A DNA stretch of 64,000 nucleotides from Pardosa pseudoannulata (taxonomy: Eukaryota > Arthropoda > Arachnida > Araneae > Lycosidae): positions 54,677,517 through 54,741,516 of the forward strand of contig CM063503.1 of NCBI GenBank assembly GCA_032207245.1, read 5' to 3'. Below are positions 58,900 to 64,000 of this stretch, piece by piece; position 1 is the stretch's first letter; each line of letters opens with the position of its first letter. The position numbers and the translations under genes are program-made. Below the pieces are notes generated by a model, which saw nothing but the letters and a program-made list of their open reading frames with translations, had not been told where the DNA came from and ran no database searches.

Positions 58900-59180
58900 A
58901 ATAAAGCTGAAGGAGCGTTCTCCGTTCAATTTAGCCCCTTATACCATCCATTCCTTCCCTAAGCGCCCTTCTTACCTCCGAAGAAAGATGTTATTTCACG
59001 AAAACCCATTTCCCGTTACGATCTACAGCTAATTCGCAAGGGAAGCTAGACAGCTCCACTATGTTTCAATCAGGATGGTTAAGTTTACACTGCAATTTCT
59101 ATAGTCACTTCGATCGCCTTCATTGAGGCTTGGGTGTGGATTCACTTGGAATGAAATGCTTTGGGGACATTAGATAGCAG
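58900..59180. other. Relatively GC-rich single-copy segment
   Basis: This is one of the least AT-rich stretches on the right side. A minus-strand GT donor context (CTTCGGAG/GTAAGAAG at about 58973) exists, but the bases upstream of it are closed by stops in all frames except for a possible short first-exon frame MGFREITSFFG. It could hold untranslated exon or regulatory sequence, but this is unproven. Confidence 0.25.
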
Positions 59181-60995
59181 AAAGCCATGATAAGCAGTAT
59201 AAGTCTAAGCAAAAATAAATAACATTAGATGAATACGGAAAATACGAAATCTGAAATGAATTTTCGGAAAAAGAATATTAAGCGTATATCATTTACTGAA
59301 CTTAAAACCTCCTGATGTATACCGTTAACTTTAAATTACTTTTTAGATTAACTGCTAAGTACCAAATCTGAATCTTCATGCATACAATACGAAATATATA
59401 ACCATGTGGAATAAAAAGACTTATGTTACACTGTAGTAATATTAGTTTATTAATAACCACGAATTATTCTATTCGTGGTTGCTGCTGACGTAGATTGACG
59501 TCTTGTAATTTCTGTTTCTAGGAACAGAAACATTATCATATATATGGGTTATAGTAAGAAAATGGAAACAGGTGAAACAATTATTATTTATATAATTCCA
59601 TTAGCATTTCATTTCAGTGATTTCATATTTGAACCTGTTACCATTAAATTTTTATACTTACCTTAACGGTACACGTTTGTGGCAACCAACTTCAGAACTT
59701 CCTTATTTTAGTTAGTATTCAGTTTTAGAAATTTAAAACTTTGTTACGCACACCATTATAACAACACAGTAACTCATAAGTTTTTATAGAAAAATCAAGC
59801 AGTTTGATTCTAAATATAATGAATGACGGCTAAGTAAATACAACTTATATAAAGTTAAGTTAAAATGAATACATTGCTATCAGTTGCATGTAGTGAAATT
59901 TTCAATGACATCATTTGAGACACAAGATTGAGAGATATATTACTTCAAAATGTTCAATATAAACTTAAATTCAAAAATGTTAACAAGACTTTCGCAACAT
60001 TATTTTAAATTAAACGTAGTTTATTATCTTTATTATAAACTAATATATTGTAGAAAATCGATCCCAATGAATGTCAGACAAAATTTCTAAAACATTTTAC
60101 GTTTCCTTCTGAATTTTTTTAGAAAATTTAATTTATATATATAAATTAATTTTAAAATAGCGTATATATTCCTAAAATTAATTTTTATGTAATCTGATAA
60201 ATATATTAATATATAAAAGATAAATTATGTACGAGAACATATATTACTAATAAATTTGTGCATGAAAAAGCAAAAAGTGAACATAAAAATTCACGATAAA
60301 TATAAATTTTTGAGGCTTTTATGTCCAACTTCTTTTTAAGATAAAATTTTGGAATAAGTAAAAGAAAATATAAAGATAAAATCAAATATATTTGTCCTCC
60401 TGAAAAGAATGGAGCCAAATAAGCGAAATAAATTTTGCAGCTTTTATACGACAATATTAAAGTACCTACAATATATACATGTTAAGACTTTCCCTTGAAA
60501 GTCTTTTATACTCTTTTTCAACAGCTTAAAACAATCATTCTTTTTTTTTATTGAAAAAAAAATTCAGTTTCATCGTGCTTTAGATCATCTGATAAACAAA
60601 GCAAAAGATGTAGTACATGTGTTTTTATATTTTTAAGAAGAATCTCAAGACAAATATCTCTAAAATACTCTATTACAATTCTTGTTCGAATAACAAGGAA
60701 AGAATAATTTTAAAGTTCCAATAAAATAATCCCTGTAAAAATGCAAAACACATTTCACTTTCTTCTTCGCTTAACAAATATATTGCGAAAAGATTTGAAA
60801 GCGACGTTCTTTCTCTTTTAATGCAAGAAAAGGTCTTTAATTGCCTTCACCTTTCCACCTAAATAAGAACGAAATCACTAAAACTTAAAAATCACTGTGC
60901 CCGAGGCTTATCCAAACTCCTTAACGGCAATGAAAGGGATTGCAGCTCTGTCGAAAGGAGAATCATCTAATTTTTTTCCACCCCACTTACGGATT
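59181..60995. other. AT-rich non-coding stretch with two small hairpins
   Basis: AACCACGAATTATTCTATTCGTGGTT near 59455 and TTTCTGTTTCTAGGAACAGAAA near 59510 are small inverted repeats. Nothing else was recognised. Confidence 0.45.
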
Positions 60996-61004
60996 CAGCG
61001 AAGT

Positions 61005-61435
61005 AGAAAATGAACTCTTTCTTTATGCATCTATATTCGCTCAAAAATCCGTTAATGGCTCTTGTCTGAACGGTAGAAAATTCCTTTTTTTTATATTTTG
61101 ATCTCAATCACTTCACGTTCCCATCATTCAAGTGACTTCAAGTCTTCGTTTAGGGTTTTCTTTCGCTTTCCAGAAAGCTCGTCCCGTTCTGACAATCCTT
61201 CACCTTCTGTGAAAGCAATCAACAGCTACACTTTATCAACGGTGAAATAGTTTTGGGAGAACATTAATTTGTCACAGCGTCAGCAAGCTGACACGATTTC
61301 TCCCACCCCCATCTGTGAAATACCCTTCCGCCGACAGTTTGAAACTTCTGAAAACGTTTTCGATACGAATTTTCATTGTGTAGGCAGGGTAATATTTTCG
61401 AGCTTCCTTCAAAGAAATAACAGTTATTTGTTTAA
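61005..61435. repeat. Left copy of a ~430-bp dispersed duplication
   Basis: Paralogous to 62680-63090. The core 61175-61390 is almost identical to 62860-63060: GTCCCGTTCTGACAATCCTTCACCTTC, AATCAACAGCTACACTTTATCAACG, ATTTGTCACAGC-TCAGCAAG, TACCCTTCCGCCGACA and CTTCTGAAAACGTTTTCGATAC. The outer parts are less similar. The plus-strand frame at 61269-61475 is not maintained in the other copy, so there is no evidence for coding. Confidence 0.88.
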
Positions 61436-61832
61436 GAACTCAGTTGATCATATAGCAATAAAACATACGTCTTGAAATATTTACGGAAAGTAGAGGGTGT
61501 ATATTTTTTTACTTCTATAATATCGGGATTTTATTGACTTAAAAGAAAAGTTTTATTACTGTATGAAAATGACAATATATTATTAAAGCGATTGAAATTT
61601 TTTAAAAAATAAACAAAGAAATATAAATTTATAGATTCAAAACAATGTCCCAGCTTTGTTTAAAATTTCAATAGTTTTTTATTGGCTCAAATATTCGGTT
61701 TAACTTTCTGTGCTCTAAATTAACTTTCCACGTTCCTATTAGTCTCGTCCAAGTTAATGTTCGATTCATATCAATTTATTGTTGACCTAGCAATTTTAAA
61801 TAAATTAAACAAGATGGAAAATTATTTCTTAA

Positions 61833-62253
61833 CACATTGAATGTGGGACACGTACTAGTACATTTTCTGACAATCGATACTTGAAAGCTGGACACGTACT
61901 AGTACGTTTTCTGACGATCTATATTTGAAAGCGGGACACGTACTAGTACGTTTTCTGACGATTGATACTTGAACGCGGGTCATGTACTAGTACAACTTAG
62001 TGTAACAACATGGTTTGTTTGTGGGTACAAAATTAACGGTATATACAGGAAAACGAAGCCGAATGTTCTTGTCTACTACATAGATTCTGGAAAAATTTAG
62101 AGAAATAAAAGCTAATTTTTACATCAGTCGATGCGACTGATGTAAAATTAAATAATTTTTTACCTATTGAGATTTAACTGAATAACTAAATTTACCCGCA
62201 AAACGCCCGCTCCTGGTACAATTCCGCTGCGTAATGTACCCGCACACAATGGG
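61833..62253. mobile_element. TTAA-target element, 421 bp, inverted copy of the 43534/46218 family
   Basis: The left terminus is CACATTGAATGTGGGACA and the right is GTACCCGCACACAATGGG, flanked by TTAA at 61829-61832 and 62254-62257. It is in reverse orientation relative to the other two copies. The 'right' subterminal region holds about three tandem copies of a ~44-base motif (GACACGTACTAGTACGTTTTCTGACGAT-GATACTTGAA), and the interior contains a perfect 14-bp hairpin TTTTACATCAGTCG / CGACTGATGTAAAA (62117-62147). No coding capacity. Confidence 0.9.
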
Positions 62254-62679
62254 TTAAGTTTATAAACCGTGTCGAGCCACACTCATCGCTGTAAAAGAAA
62301 GATAATATCGAGTAAGACGATATTTGAACACAAAGGTTTAATCTTGCAGGAGACTCATAATCCACTAAACATGATGCACATCAACAGCTAAATTTACTTT
62401 ACTATATACAAAGAATTATTTACAATACAAGCTGATGTCTACTTATGTCCGAGCTTGACATGCAGAGGTAGAACTTGGTAAATGCTGGGTACAGAATGGA
62501 AATGAAGGCTGTATGGGGCACCTGGGCTAAACGCCGAATGAATGGCAGGTTCTTCGAAAACCAATCACAACGTCAGCGTAGCAAATTATCATTCGACGAG
62601 TCTAATTTGGTTTGCTTAAGACCATGGACGCCGCAAATCTTTCTACAGAGGCATAAACATTTTTGAATTGAGCTGATCA

Positions 62680-63090
62680 GATAATGAACTGTTCCTTCGT
62701 GCTTCTAAATTCGTTCAAAAATCCGTTAACGGCCCTTGTTTAAACTGCAAAAAATCCTTTTTTCACATATTTTGATCCAAATAACTTGTTTTACCCATCG
62801 TTCAAGTGACTTCAGATTTTCTTTCAGGAGCTCGTTTCGCTTTCGAGAAAGCTCGTCCCGTTCTGACAATCCTTCACCTTCAGTGAAAGCAATCAACAGC
62901 TACACTTTATCAACGCTGGAATAGTTTTGGGAGAACATTAATTTGTCACAGCATCAGCAAGTTGACACGACTTCCCTCATCTGTGAAATACCCTTCCGCC
63001 GACATTTTGAAACTTCTGAAAACGTTTTCGATACAAATTTCTATTGTGTAGGCAGGGTGATATTTTGAAGCTTCCTTCGAAAAAATAACA
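62680..63090. repeat. Right copy of the ~430-bp dispersed duplication
   Basis: Partner of 61005-61435 in the same orientation and about 1.67 kb away. The TTAA element and about 800 bp of unrelated sequence lie between them. A plus-strand frame at 62736-62924 overlaps it but is absent from the partner copy. Confidence 0.88.
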
Positions 63091-63099
63091 GCTATTTGT

Positions 63100-64000
63100 T
63101 TAAAAAACCCAGTTTGCTTTTATTTTTACACTAAACTTAGTACGATTTTTTTTGCTTTAATAGTTGAATTTATGTATAAACTTAAGGAATGGTAAGTGTT
63201 AAAAATTTTTTTCTAAATTATTAACTTTGAATTATAAAACAACTTACATATATTGATTACAGTATTAATAGTTTCTTCACATTAAAAATTTTAAAGTTCT
63301 TATAGTATTCTTTGAACAATTCAGTTTATAAAGTTTTTGCTATTTTTAAAAAGGCTTCTTGCACTTTAACTTTCAAATTTTCCTTCTAATTATCCAGCCT
63401 ATATTTGGATATTGTTTTGTCCATTGATTGTTTAGTTAATTTATTGGAATTGTTTTTTAGACTGTCAGTTGAATTTAACGAAATATTTAGACTGAAAAAT
63501 TCGCTAAATATTTATGGATTGCAACTAATATTTAATAACTAAACGAACATGAAAACTGAAATGAATACACAGATTTGTTATAATGTACATTTGGAATAAA
63601 TAGTAAAGATTTTCTGGCAGTCCATGAACAATAAAATCTAAATTAACATATTAAAAATAAACAAAAATCTAAAAATCAGATTAAACAAACTTCAATAAGT
63701 AAAAATATTTAAGTAAAAACTTTACTGCGATAAATTTGGCTTCATAGCAATGCGTACAAGTATAAAAACATTGTGCTTTAATAATTTTCAAAACACTTTT
63801 ATAACTTTTAACGTCCTATTAAATAAAAAAGGGCATACTTTCGGGTTTACATTGATACGTTATATAATAAAGAATATTTTCGTAACAACAGAGGTCAAAT
63901 TGAGTCACTGCATTAAATATAGTACTATGTATTAGAAAAGATTGTTTTGTTCTTAAATGAAATAGATTGGTATTCCTTTATTATCATCTATAAATTTAAA
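63100..64000. other. AT-rich non-coding stretch to the window end
   Basis: No feature recognised. The 61-codon frame at 63750-63935 has no splice context or recognisable content. Confidence 0.45.

Noticed and set aside
59645..59715. Possible minus-strand exon ending in GTAAGTAT
   Set aside because: Only one frame is open for about 13 codons and it has no similarity to alpha2-delta or another family I know.

Overview
This is AT-rich nuclear DNA from an animal, almost certainly an arthropod. An arachnid such as a spider would fit, but the window does not prove it. It shows GT-AG introns, DNA transposons (Tc1-like, hAT and several TTAA-target families), a LINE reverse-transcriptase remnant, tRNA-derived SINEs and many local tandem arrays. 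I see no operons, ribosome binding sites or other bacterial features.

The one gene I can establish lies on the minus strand: the N-terminal part of a voltage-gated calcium channel alpha2-delta subunit, closest to the CACNA2D3/4 class. Five exons (23529-23419, 23239-23180, 14856-14694, 8863-8732, 8478-8421) splice in consistent phase into about 174 residues. They cover the VWA_N region up to the tryptophan that precedes the VWA domain. The signal-peptide exon(s) must lie at higher coordinates, and the VWA/MIDAS exon must lie left of position 1. I recognise neither in the window, so most of the 64 kb is probably intron of this gene. If the first exons lie beyond 64 kb, the 40 kb right of 23529 is 5' intron.

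The introns are built largely of tandem duplications. From left to right: about 310-bp units (1.26-2.8 kb), a 180-bp array with 360-bp dimers (4.1-6.4 kb), about 210-bp units (16.8-17.6 kb), about 510-580-bp units (17.6-21 kb), about 190-bp units split by a LINE (24.2-26 kb), a 28-bp minisatellite and about 320-bp units (26.8-29.6 kb), about 560-bp units (31.1-32.8 kb), about 353-bp units (34.8-37.4 kb), about 390-bp units (38.5-39.6 kb), 261- to 700-bp duplications (40.8-44.3 kb), a 357-bp array (45.2-50.2 kb), and two- to four-copy duplications out to 63.1 kb. A pure 117-base G run lies at 30876-30992.

The most informative structures combine transposons with these duplications. A 649-bp hAT-like element (37364-38012, perfect 8-bp target duplication) borders the 353-bp array, and every internal array junction carries the first 8 bases of the transposon terminus. 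The array therefore arose after the insertion, with its breakpoint at the transposon end. Three separate TTAA-target elements (41349-41582, 43534-44100, 46218-47378) each sit in one copy of a local duplication while the sister copy keeps the unoccupied site, giving internal proof of insertion boundaries and order. I found no complete novel protein-coding system.
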